A program made the translations under genes and the position numbers. The notes under the pieces were generated by a model. It was not told the origin of the DNA. It was given only the letters and a program-made list of their open reading frames with translations, and did not search any database. Shown here piece after piece: positions 18,117 to 26,218 of a DNA stretch of 64,000 nt. The DNA comes from Algoriphagus iocasae (GTDB lineage Bacteria > Bacteroidota > Bacteroidia > Cytophagales > Cyclobacteriaceae), in NCBI RefSeq assembly GCF_014206875.1, contig NZ_JACIJO010000002.1, positions 372,001-436,000 on the forward strand, read 5' to 3'. Within the stretch, counting starts at the first letter, position 1. The number at the start of each line of letters is the position of its first letter.

Positions 18117-21100
18117 CTATTCATCTTCTTCTTTCCTTCTGGGAGCCTTCGCTTGACCTAATCCCAAAGCACCTTTCAATCCACTAAATGTAGCTCGCCA
18201 CCAACCACCAAAAATAAATTTCGACTGATCTCTCTCATAATAAATTCTAGAAATAACCCGCTTGTTCAAAAACTTTCTCGGATTATCATTTTTAACAATC
18301 GTATTAGCCAAAAATGTCAATAGGTTGAGTTTACCCGTTCCCCTTTCCAAAGTCAAACTATCTAAAAACTCAATTTTCAAATCTTCATATTGAAAATCCA
18401 TATCCCCTCTGGCCACATCATCATCGACAGTAAAATTCCATTTTCCATCAGTCACTTTTCCGTCAAGAACTTTTACAAACACTCCTCTAGACACCATATT
18501 GTTAATTGAGGTAAGATCAAATTCTCCCATCTCTATCTGAACCTCCATTGGGTAAGGATCTTTATAAAACAATTTAGCATGAAGGTTGATTTCTCCCTCT
18601 CCCATCAACTTGGTATTGGCTTTCACCTGAGTAAACTCGTAAGGAAACTCTTCCTCTTCTTTAGTCATCACAAATGGAGACATGACCATATTTAAATCCC
18701 CAAAGTAAATTGCCCCTGGAAGCATTGATTTTGGACCAAACTCTTGGTAACGGATAATTCCATTTCTAATCTTGACAGAATCTATTTCCAAATCAAAAGA
18801 AGCATTCCTAAGCAAATCCTGAGGCATGGGCTTATAAACCCCTTCCTTTAAAGGAAGTCTTTTATCCCTAAAAACATCTAATTCCAAATTATCTAAAAAG
18901 ATCTGTTGAGCTCTGATTTTTTTGTTTTCAAAGTACTCCTTGAAATCAATATTCTCCAAAGTGACTTTTTTAATCAATCCATCAATAGCATCAGATTGAA
19001 ATCCTTGTTGGTTCAAATAATTATAACGCCCGACTGATGGACCAAAACTGATATTTTCTACAATCAGATCATTATCCAGAAAACTAATTTTCCCAATTTC
19101 CACCTTATTCAGACTATCCTCCGATAATAGATGATAATTTGACAAGGAAAGATTCAGATCTTTTTCAAGTAATAACTGCGGACTTATGCTTTGATTTTTA
19201 CCAATTAAATCGAGGTTTAGATCATCCAACTCGAAATTTACACCATCAAAAGATAATCGATCAATTGGTCCTGTTTCTTTATTAAATAAAGAGATTTTGC
19301 CATTATTGATTAAAATATCCTGTAATAAAATAGACTGGATTAATCCGGGTTTATCTTTTGGTTTTGACTTCTTCTCAACCTTTTCTTTCTCTGCTGAATC
19401 CAAATAGATTTCAAAAACAGGATTTGTCAGAATAATTTTCGTCAAATCAAAAACTCCAGTTTCCTGAATCTCTTTCAGAGTATTATTCTGTAGAGATAAA
19501 CTTTCAATTTTGGCAGAAATGATTGGAGATCCAGGCGCAATATTGGTTTCCTTTGGAATGACTTCAAAATTTGAAAATATAGTTGCGTCAAGTGTGTTGT
19601 CCACATCTACACTGGAAAACTTGATGGTATGCAAACTATCAGGCAAAGTAAACAAGAAGTCCTGCAGTGATAGATTTATCTGAGAAAACAAACCGGAAAG
19701 GTCTTCTCTGGTATTTGAGGCAGAATCAAAAGTAAATCCTTGGATCCCCAAGTCAAATTTTGTTTGAATAGACTGAGCTTCCCTGGTTCCTGATCGAAAA
19801 TTGATACCCAAAGTGGAATTAACAGCTTCAATAGAATCTATCTTCAGAAATTCAATGGATTTTGGAAGCGCTTTTTTTACCTCCTTTTTTGATTCAGCCT
19901 CATCCTTTTTGAAATCCCTGTCAATTTCTATGTTGATTTCACCACCTGTCACTGAAAGATTTTCTAAATCCAACATATTTTCAAACAGGAAAGACTCAAT
20001 ATCCACTCCTTTAAATGCGACTTGCGGAAGGGAAAGAGATAGTGCAATTTTGCTGTCCAAATTAGCTCCTGGCATCAATTTCAAACTGTCAATAAGTATG
20101 GTTTGATCAAGAGAATTATAGCTCAAATTATTGGTAGTAGCCACATAATTGCCCCCGGCAAGATTAAATGCATAATTATCTAATATTAGATCAATCTCTT
20201 CCGAAAAGAATGTCTTGTTTTCGGAATTTGTCCCAGATCGATCTACATAGAAATTCAGGAGACTTAAAGAGAAATTATCCTCCTGAAAAGCTATATCCTT
20301 GGAACCAGAATAATTTTCATATTTTATTTTACCCTGAGAAAAGCTTAAAGAATCAATTTTGAGAACATTAAAATAGGATGTCAACAGATCAACGATTTCT
20401 CCGCTGGATTCTATTGAAGCAGTCCCTTTTGGATTTTGTTTCTTCCGGAACCTTGTCATTTCCAACTCCGGATTAGGGATTAGAATTTGTTTGATTTCTA
20501 ACCTCTCCTCTTCAAAAGCTGCCTTCACATTAAATCCTTCTGCTCTAAACTCCGGTATATGGAAATCCAAAATCACACTTTTGCCATAAGCATCTAATAC
20601 TTGTTGAACTTGATCTGGATTTTCCGGTTTGATAACCAATCCTTTGATGGACAATAGAGAATTTTTTGAATCAATGGTCACATTATCGGCCATGAAGTCA
20701 TGTAAATTATCTCTAAGTTTTAGGTGATATTTATCCAAACTCAAAACCAGATCTTTAGCAAAGAATAATTCACTGATACTTTGAGAAGAATTTGGCTGAA
20801 TAAAAACATCATCAAGCTCGAGACTAAAGCTTTCGAATCCAATATCATTGCTTCGCTCCCCAGCTTCATTCTTAAATTGGATCTTGCCATTATCCAAATC
20901 AAATTTGCCGATCTTGACTGTTGATAAATACCCTTCCAATAAGTCTTTAACTGTAACTCTCTTCTCAGAAGCACCTTCCTTTTTTCTCAATTCTGTGATC
21001 TCCACTTCTGGTGAATTGAGCATCAACACATCCATTTCAAAATCTCCTTCATTATAAAGGAGTTTTAAGTTGGCTTGAGTCAACTCCATTTTGGGAAGAG

Positions 21101-22469
21101 AAATTTTTATGACATGAGAGGGATCTTTACTTTCCACAGCGCCATCTCTGGGCTGTAAACTGACATTTTCGATCGCTATTTCATCTTTGAAAGAAGAAAC
21201 GCTTATTCGTTCTCCATTGATCAAATGAACCTCATCAGACAAGTATAAACTTCCATTTCGGATTTCCATAGAAGCATCCTCTCCATAGAAAAATTGGTTT
21301 TGTTTTTTTTCTTCATCTCCACCCAGATAAAACTCAACCATTTTAAAATCAAGACCTTCTACATCTATCCTGTTTTTCAAAGTATCATAAGCATCTGAGG
21401 AAATAAATTTTCCATTATTAATTGCCAGTTCTTTGATAGAAATGGATTCTAACAAGCCCTCAATTAATTCATTAAGATCGCCTGTTCCAGCACTGTCTTT
21501 CTGGGTCTTTCCTAATTTTTCAACTTTGAAATGTGGATCATCTAAAACTATTTCATCTATCAAAACCCGAGAAGTCATAAAAGCCTGGTTCAAATCGACA
21601 TTTCCGACTCTCAATTGGTTTAATTCTGCCGTATAATAAGACTTACTCTCTTTGTCTTTATTCGGGGACAATTTAAAATTCTCTAGATCCATTTGGTTAT
21701 CCAGCGAACTGATAAATACTTTATCCGCAGTAATTTGATGTACATCATCTGGCAAAGGAAAATTGACATCCTCCAAATCAAATTCAAAGCCTCGGGCATT
21801 GAAGGGCGTTTCCCATTCTTCTTGAGTCGTAAGATTGATGTCCCGAACTAGCAACTTTGTGTTTTGGGCTTTAAGAGAATTTTGACTTAAGAAATTCAGG
21901 AAAAATAAATCTGCATGATTGATTTCCAACTCCCTAACAAACAAAGCATTCAGCTTAATTTTGGCTATACTTTTCTGAATTTCCTCCTCTAGTTTTTTGA
22001 TTGGAGATTCTTTTTTAGTTCTCAAAGAATCTGACTCGGAAACCTCAGTATCAGCATTTTCCGGAAGATTCATGCTGATATTTGGGTTATCAAACTGAAG
22101 TCTTCCTATGTAAAATATATTATCAGAGAAACTATACCATAACCCTTTAAAGGCTAATTCATCAAGTGAAAAATCAAAAAGTGTCTGTCCGGGTTTCGCC
22201 CCAATTTCATCCGCAGGCTTCATAATTATCCCATCGAGATACACTCCTCTACGCAAAAGAGAAAAATTGATCCTGTTGAATTCTACGTTATAAACATCCG
22301 AAGTAGCGTCGTTGATTTTGGTTCTTGCCCAATTTGACAAAAAGAGATTAGATCCAAAATAAACTATAAATTCCAAAAATAGGAGTCCCAAAAAAGCGAA
22401 CATAACCCATTTCAGAATTTTCTTTCGAAAGGGATGGGACGATTTAAATTGATGTTTTTGTTTTAACAT
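18117..22469 (-). CDS. AsmA-like giant membrane-anchored protein
   Basis: A 1450-residue protein with a positively charged N-terminus and a single membrane helix at about residues 20-40 (WVMFAFLGLLFLEFIVYFGS). A very long beta-rich periplasmic part follows, made of repeated segments of the type LxINNGKIxFxN and VxISSFxLxPxN. This is the layout of the AsmA/YhdP/TamB class, whose members bridge the envelope and are thought to carry phospholipid between inner and outer membranes. The C-terminal part (about 1220-1420, with VNAKLFYKDPYPMEV-like strands) resembles the conserved end of such proteins in Bacteroidota. Transport function is inferred from fold type. The gene stands alone, with terminators on both sides. 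Confidence 0.7.
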   Translation of the reverse strand: MLKQKHQFKSSHPFRKKILKWVMFAFLGLLFLEFIVYFGSNLFLSNWARTKINDATSDVYNVEFNRINFSLLRRGVYLDGIIMKPADEIGAKPGQTLFDFSLDELAFKGLWYSFSDNIFYIGRLQFDNPNISMNLPENADTEVSESDSLRTKKESPIKKLEEEIQKSIAKIKLNALFVRELEINHADLFFLNFLSQNSLKAQNTKLLVRDINLTTQEEWETPFNARGFEFDLEDVNFPLPDDVHQITADKVFISSLDNQMDLENFKLSPNKDKESKSYYTAELNQLRVGNVDLNQAFMTSRVLIDEIVLDDPHFKVEKLGKTQKDSAGTGDLNELIEGLLESISIKELAINNGKFISSDAYDTLKNRIDVEGLDFKMVEFYLGGDEEKKQNQFFYGEDASMEIRNGSLYLSDEVHLINGERISVSSFKDEIAIENVSLQPRDGAVESKDPSHVIKISLPKMELTQANLKLLYNEGDFEMDVLMLNSPEVEITELRKKEGASEKRVTVKDLLEGYLSTVKIGKFDLDNGKIQFKNEAGERSNDIGFESFSLELDDVFIQPNSSQSISELFFAKDLVLSLDKYHLKLRDNLHDFMADNVTIDSKNSLLSIKGLVIKPENPDQVQQVLDAYGKSVILDFHIPEFRAEGFNVKAAFEEERLEIKQILIPNPELEMTRFRKKQNPKGTASIESSGEIVDLLTSYFNVLKIDSLSFSQGKIKYENYSGSKDIAFQEDNFSLSLLNFYVDRSGTNSENKTFFSEEIDLILDNYAFNLAGGNYVATTNNLSYNSLDQTILIDSLKLMPGANLDSKIALSLSLPQVAFKGVDIESFLFENMLDLENLSVTGGEINIEIDRDFKKDEAESKKEVKKALPKSIEFLKIDSIEAVNSTLGINFRSGTREAQSIQTKFDLGIQGFTFDSASNTREDLSGLFSQINLSLQDFLFTLPDSLHTIKFSSVDVDNTLDATIFSNFEVIPKETNIAPGSPIISAKIESLSLQNNTLKEIQETGVFDLTKIILTNPVFEIYLDSAEKEKVEKKSKPKDKPGLIQSILLQDILINNGKISLFNKETGPIDRLSFDGVNFELDDLNLDLIGKNQSISPQLLLEKDLNLSLSNYHLLSEDSLNKVEIGKISFLDNDLIVENISFGPSVGRYNYLNQQGFQSDAIDGLIKKVTLENIDFKEYFENKKIRAQQIFLDNLELDVFRDKRLPLKEGVYKPMPQDLLRNASFDLEIDSVKIRNGIIRYQEFGPKSMLPGAIYFGDLNMVMSPFVMTKEEEEFPYEFTQVKANTKLMGEGEINLHAKLFYKDPYPMEVQIEMGEFDLTSINNMVSRGVFVKVLDGKVTDGKWNFTVDDDVARGDMDFQYEDLKIEFLDSLTLERGTGKLNLLTFLANTIVKNDNPRKFLNKRVISRIYYERDQSKFIFGGWWRATFSGLKGALGLGQAKAPRRKEEDE

Positions 22470-22540
22470 TCGCTCTAAATTTAACCTAAATTACCCAATT
22501 TGAACAAAAAATATATTTTGGTAAAAGTGTCGGTAAACGA

Positions 22541-22570
22541 AAAAAAGCAACGTGGTAGCGTTGCTTTTTC
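22541..22570 (-). terminator. Intrinsic terminator of tRNA-like unit 1
   Basis: An 11-bp inverted repeat (22542-22552 with 22559-22569) and, on the minus strand, a run of six T. It begins four bases after the 3' end of the tRNA-like gene at 22574, so this gene ends as its own transcript. Confidence 0.85.
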
Positions 22571-22573
22571 TTG

Positions 22574-22722
22574 CTGTAGGAGAAGGATTCGAACCTCCAC
22601 GGGGTAGTTAGGCAATAGTCCGGTTTGAATTACGCTTTGTTCAGTTCCAGTCCCGAAATGAATCGTGACGGATCCCCACCCCCGAGACAGGAGGGCTTGT
22701 CTGCCAATTTCAACATCCTACA
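22574..22722 (-). tRNA. Class II tRNA-like RNA, anticodon GUC, 80-nt variable arm (unit 1)
   Basis: Read on the minus strand, the sequence folds as a full cloverleaf. The acceptor TGTAGGA pairs perfectly with TCCTACA. It is followed by U8-G9, a 3-bp D stem TTG/CAA with the Leu-like loop AAATTGGCAGA, the anticodon stem CCCTC/GGGGG with loop CTGTCTC (anticodon GUC), and the T arm GGAGG-TTCGAAT-CCTTC. The discriminator base is G73 and no CCA is encoded. The variable arm is 80 nt, against roughly 10-23 in usual class II tRNAs, with a basal GGGG/CCCC stem. G73, G2-C71, G34-U35-C36 and C38 are aspartate identity elements, but tRNA-Asp is normally class I, and position 37 is U, not a purine. Whether it is charged or used in translation is unknown. 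Confidence 0.7.
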
Positions 22723-23100
22723 ATGAATTAGGTAAATAGGTTTGAGAGCGAATATATTTTTCGCCTTCTAGTAAATAACAACCCTTTATTAGGAATCAAA
22801 AATGAAAACAAATCCTTTCTGACCGAATATGAATTTTGGGTTTTTTGTATCAACTTCTTTTAATTGATGCACCAAAATTAGAAATACCATTGGTTTATTA
22901 AAATTTTGACAATAAAATATTTTATTTTTTACATTATTTTAAATGTATAGAATATTTTTTTATCAATTATAAAATTACAGTCCAGATTTAATATTGAAAT
23001 TTACGAATTTGTTAATCTTTTACTATCTAATTGTTATGCCATATATTCTATCGCATAAGAACTCAAAAACCAAATAGTATTTACTTTGAAAAAATTTGGG
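22723..23100. other. AT-rich spacer between the two tRNA-like genes
   Basis: Apart from a putative promoter for unit 1 at 22749-22781, I see no gene, repeat or convincing open reading frame. The sequence is strongly AT-rich with poly-A and poly-T stretches. Confidence 0.6.
22749..22781 (-). promoter_or_regulatory. Putative promoter of tRNA-like unit 1
   Basis: On the minus strand TTG (22781-22779) is followed after 22 bases by TATATTCG (22756-22749), one mismatch from TAnnTTTG. Transcription would begin about 20 bases before the tRNA 5' end, leaving a short leader for RNase P to remove. Confidence 0.5.
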
Positions 23101-23103
23101 CAT

Positions 23104-23136
23104 AAAAAAAACCATGAAACAAAATTTCATGGTTTT
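23104..23136 (-). terminator. Intrinsic terminator of tRNA-like unit 2
   Basis: A 12-bp inverted repeat (23108-23119 with 23125-23136), loop CAAAA, followed on the minus strand by a run of eight T. It lies about 30 bases downstream of the tRNA-like 3' end at 23168. Confidence 0.88.
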
Positions 23137-23167
23137 AGTCAATTAACAATAAACCCAAAATAACCTG

Positions 23168-23292
23168 CTGTAGGAGAAGGATTCGAACCTCCACGGAGTA
23201 GTTAGGCAAATTTACGAGCTCGCTAAATGCTTTATCCCATGACCTCCACCCCCGAGACAGGAGGGCTTGTCTGCCAATTTCAACATCCTACA
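23168..23292 (-). tRNA. Class II tRNA-like RNA, anticodon GUC, 56-nt variable arm (unit 2)
   Basis: The acceptor, D arm, anticodon arm (loop CTGTCTC) and T arm are identical to unit 1 at 22574-22722. The variable arm is 56 nt instead of 80. Its basal stem is GGAG/CTCC where unit 1 has GGGG/CCCC, a compensatory A-T for G-C change that supports the fold. The interior of the arm is unrelated to unit 1 except for a shared 12-base block TTGCCTAACTAC just before the closing strand. An internal hairpin ATTTA-CG/CG-TAAAT is possible. It has its own promoter and terminator, so it is a separate transcription unit. I know of no described family with this arrangement; a degenerate tRNA pair is possible but is argued against by perfect stems. 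Confidence 0.7.
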
Positions 23293-23331
23293 GTATAAAT
23301 CGCTAGAGACCTTTTGTCTTTGTTGATGATT

Positions 23332-23364
23332 CAAATATAGGTACGCTTGACTTATTTTTGCAAA
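23332..23364 (-). promoter_or_regulatory. Promoter of tRNA-like unit 2
   Basis: On the minus strand TTTG (23364-23361) is followed after 21 bases by TATATTTG (23339-23332), an exact match to the Bacteroidota consensus in both boxes and spacing. Transcription would begin about 35-40 bases before the tRNA 5' end. Confidence 0.7.
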
Positions 23365-23573
23365 TTATCTAAAAAATAAACTGAATATTTACAGTATTTT
23401 TAATGAAAACGATTGAAAAATATTATTTTGAAAATATAATAGCTAATTCATAGTACTATTTTACCGATTTTTCAATAGGAACGAACAAGATTGATTATTT
23501 AATTAAAAAACGATCCTTATTTTGAATATTCAGCAACAAAAATTACTTTTTATTAACGAATTGATCGACATAA

Positions 23574-24608
23574 TTATTCAAAATTTACATATGCCCCCCA
23601 TTTATCAAGCACAGATTGGAAATCTAATGGAAGCGGAACCTCATAATAAACCTTCTCTTTTGTAATTGGGTGGATAAATCCAAGTGACATTGCATGCAAT
23701 GCTTGCCGGGGCATTAGATCAAAACAGTTCTGTACAAATGTCTTATACTTTGAAAACTGCGTTCCTTTCCGAATCTTATTTCCTCCATACATCTCATCAT
23801 TAAAAAGTGGATGTCCAAGAAACTTCATATGTGCTCTAATCTGGTGGGTACGACCTGTTTCCAGATTGCATTGAATCAATGAGACATATCGAAGTCTTTT
23901 CAATACTTTCCAATGCGTTACGGCATGTTTCCCCTGACTTCCGTCTGGATAAACATCCATAACTTTTCTGTTTTTGGCACTTCTACCCACATGACCAGTA
24001 ATAGTACCTTCGTCTTCTTCAGGCTCTCCCCATACTAATGCCAGGTAAGTTCGATCGATCGTATGATGAAAAAATTGCTCGGCAAGGTTCGTCATTGCCT
24101 CCTCGGTTTTGGCAATCACTAAAAGACCAGAGGTGTCCTTATCGATACGATGAACCAATCCAGGCCTACCCGTATTACCCTTCATTTCAGGTAAATTTTC
24201 GAAATAATAAACCAGCCCATTTACCAAAGTACCTGACCAATTGCCGTGAGCCGGATGCACCACCATGCCAGGAGGCTTATTGACAATCAAAAGATATGGG
24301 TCTTCAAAAATGATGTCAAGGGGAATGTTTTCAGAATATACCTCTGTCTCTTTTGGAGGACTGGCAAGCATCACTTGGATATCATCCTTGGGCTTAATCT
24401 TATAATTTGATTTGGTAGGCTTCCCATTTACCAAAATTGCTCCATTGTCTATTGCCTGTTGAATTTTATTCCGGGTAGCATTTGCAATCTTGTCGCTTAA
24501 AAATTTATCAATTCTGGTTAGCGCTTGACCTTTATCCACCAAAAGCCTAAAATGCTCAAACAATTCGACTTCTTCCTCTTCAAAGTCTTCTTCCCGATTT
24601 ATATTCAT
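23574..24608 (-). CDS. rluD: RluA-family pseudouridine synthase (RluD-like)
   Basis: Isomerises specific uridines to pseudouridine in rRNA; RluD acts on helix 69 of 23S rRNA. The 344-residue protein has an N-terminal S4 RNA-binding domain at about 30-90 (TRIDKFLSDKIANATRNKIQ) and then the catalytic domain. The hallmark HRIDKDTSGLLVIAKT contains the catalytic Asp within the HRxDxxTSG motif. GRTHQIRAHMKFLGHPLFND further on is also typical. Length and domain order fit RluD rather than RluC or RluA, though exact target specificity cannot be read from sequence. It is divergent from the PLP-enzyme gene at 24665, with 56 bases between. Confidence 0.88.
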   Translation of the reverse strand: MNINREEDFEEEEVELFEHFRLLVDKGQALTRIDKFLSDKIANATRNKIQQAIDNGAILVNGKPTKSNYKIKPKDDIQVMLASPPKETEVYSENIPLDIIFEDPYLLIVNKPPGMVVHPAHGNWSGTLVNGLVYYFENLPEMKGNTGRPGLVHRIDKDTSGLLVIAKTEEAMTNLAEQFFHHTIDRTYLALVWGEPEEDEGTITGHVGRSAKNRKVMDVYPDGSQGKHAVTHWKVLKRLRYVSLIQCNLETGRTHQIRAHMKFLGHPLFNDEMYGGNKIRKGTQFSKYKTFVQNCFDLMPRQALHAMSLGFIHPITKEKVYYEVPLPLDFQSVLDKWGAYVNFE

Positions 24609-24664
24609 GACACAAAAATAAGAGGTTCACACTTAACTTTGTCAAAATCCCAGAAATCAAGCAA

Positions 24665-25588
24665 ATGCTAAACGCAAACCCTGTCCTCAACCAACCGATA
24701 AATGATCCTATTTTGGATGCGAAAGGGATAAAACTGGTTGTAAAACGCCTTGATTTGATCCATCCAGAAATCTCAGGAAACAAATTTTTTAAGCTCAAAT
24801 ACAACCTCGAAGAGGCTAAATCCCAAGGAAAAGACACCATTTTGACATTTGGAGGAGCTTATTCTAATCACATTTCTGCAACAGCATCAGGTGCGAAAGC
24901 AGAAAATCTAAATGCGATTGGAATTATTAGAGGGGACACAACCACTACCCTTAACCCTACTCTATTGGAAGCACAATCCAAGGGAATGGAACTTTATTTC
25001 GTCAGCCGAGAAGAGTATCGAAAGAAGGGAAACTTAGAGTTTATTGAGAATTTAAAAGAAAAATTCGGGGATTTCTTCTTGATTCCAGAAGGAGGAACAA
25101 ACAAATTTGCCATTAAGGGAACTACCGAAATTTTGCAGAACCAAGATGAAGAATTCAGCCATGTCATCTGTTCCATCGGGACAGGAGGTACTTTTGCAGG
25201 ACTAGCAGCTTCCATAAAACCTTCTCAAAAGTTGATTGGGATTTCTTCATTGAAAGGAGAATTTATCCATCAGGAAATAAAGAACTTACTGGATAAACAC
25301 CATATTTCCCCGGCAGGTATAATGGAAATCAAAAGTACCTTCCATTTTGGGGGATACGCCAAATACAATGAGGAATTGATCGATTTTATTTGGGAGTTTT
25401 ATCATAAAACCCAAATCGTTCTGGATCCGATTTACACGGGAAAATTAGCTTTTGCAGTTTGGGAGATGATTAAGAAAAATGAGCTCGAGAATGGAGCAAA
25501 AATTCTAATGATTCATTCAGGTGGTTTGCAGGGAAACAGAGGATTTACCGAAAGAACGGGAATCAAACTCCCTGTTCCCGTAATGTGA
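24665..25588 (+). CDS. PLP-dependent ACC deaminase / D-cysteine desulfhydrase family enzyme
   Basis: A 307-residue fold-type II PLP enzyme. The motif SGNKFFKLKYNL at about 37-48 carries the PLP-binding lysine K40. GGAYSNHISATA near 60-71 is the substrate/phosphate loop, and SIGTGGTFAG near 170-180 binds the cofactor phosphate. Family members break down 1-aminocyclopropane-1-carboxylate or D-cysteine to ammonia and a keto acid. Bacteroidota members of this length are more often D-cysteine desulfhydrase-like, but the active-site residues that decide this cannot be judged reliably here. Its last 26 bases overlap the 3' end of the convergent AlbA_2 gene. Confidence 0.85.
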   Translation: MLNANPVLNQPINDPILDAKGIKLVVKRLDLIHPEISGNKFFKLKYNLEEAKSQGKDTILTFGGAYSNHISATASGAKAENLNAIGIIRGDTTTTLNPTLLEAQSKGMELYFVSREEYRKKGNLEFIENLKEKFGDFFLIPEGGTNKFAIKGTTEILQNQDEEFSHVICSIGTGGTFAGLAASIKPSQKLIGISSLKGEFIHQEIKNLLDKHHISPAGIMEIKSTFHFGGYAKYNEELIDFIWEFYHKTQIVLDPIYTGKLAFAVWEMIKKNELENGAKILMIHSGGLQGNRGFTERTGIKLPVPVM

Positions 25589-26207
25589 AATAATCCTCAG
25601 ATTCTTGAGGATGAATTCTTAAAACGTTTGCTAAAACCAATCTGACCAATGTTTTGGATGCTAAAAATTTGGGGATTTTTGCCAGTTTGGAATATTCTTT
25701 AAGGGTTATTTTTTCGCTTTCAGCCAGATATTTCAATAAAACCTCCTCTTTCCTTCCGTAGGTAAAAACGGTGTCTTTTGGATTCTTACTTCTTTTGAGA
25801 ATTTCCCAAACTTCGATACTTGCCTGCACACTTCGGTCTTCCACCCGAATAAAAGAATGCCTTTTTTTATCAACCTTCAAAAAATGTGGACGGTTAGAGC
25901 TCTTCTCAAGCTTAAAAACTGCAACTCCTTTTTTTGCATTTAGATCTATCCGAAACAGCTCATAATCCAGTTTTGGGAAAATCAGCTCCTGAATTGCTTT
26001 TTCCATCACATAAATCTCCTCCTCAATGAATTTCTGACCAGAAACTGTCCCATCATCATCTACACCAATCATCACCACACCTCCTGCCGTATTGGCCAGC
26101 GCAATGAATTCCTTCACAATCTTCTCAGGAAATGCAGCTTTCTTTTTGAATTCTATCTTCAAGCCCTCTCCCTGTGAAGCCAAATATTTTACCTCCTGAA
26201 GAGTCAT
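25563..26207 (-). CDS. AlbA_2 (Schlafen-type) putative DNA-binding protein
   Basis: A 214-residue protein. The N-terminal ~120 residues fit the AlbA_2 domain: GEGLKIEFKKKAAFPEKIVK, then ALANTAGGVVMIGVDDDGTV near 36-55. The C-terminal part has a winged-helix-like segment (EVLLKYLAESEKITLKEYSK). AlbA_2 proteins are thought to bind DNA or act as regulators; Schlafen relatives cleave RNA. It starts 11 bases after the uvrB stop on the same strand, so it is probably co-transcribed with uvrB, a possible link to DNA damage. Its 3' end overlaps the convergent PLP-enzyme gene by 26 bases. The domain call is firm; the role is unknown. Confidence 0.8.
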   Translation of the reverse strand: MTLQEVKYLASQGEGLKIEFKKKAAFPEKIVKEFIALANTAGGVVMIGVDDDGTVSGQKFIEEEIYVMEKAIQELIFPKLDYELFRIDLNAKKGVAVFKLEKSSNRPHFLKVDKKRHSFIRVEDRSVQASIEVWEILKRSKNPKDTVFTYGRKEEVLLKYLAESEKITLKEYSKLAKIPKFLASKTLVRLVLANVLRIHPQESEDYFTLREQGV

Positions 26208-26218
26208 TTTCTATTTCT

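Noticed and set aside
22574..23292. Group I intron in a tRNA, tmRNA, or 6S RNA
   Set aside because: The inserts are only 56-80 nt and lie in the variable arm, not the anticodon loop. No tmRNA-style tag frame is present, and the T-loop and acceptor are those of a tRNA.
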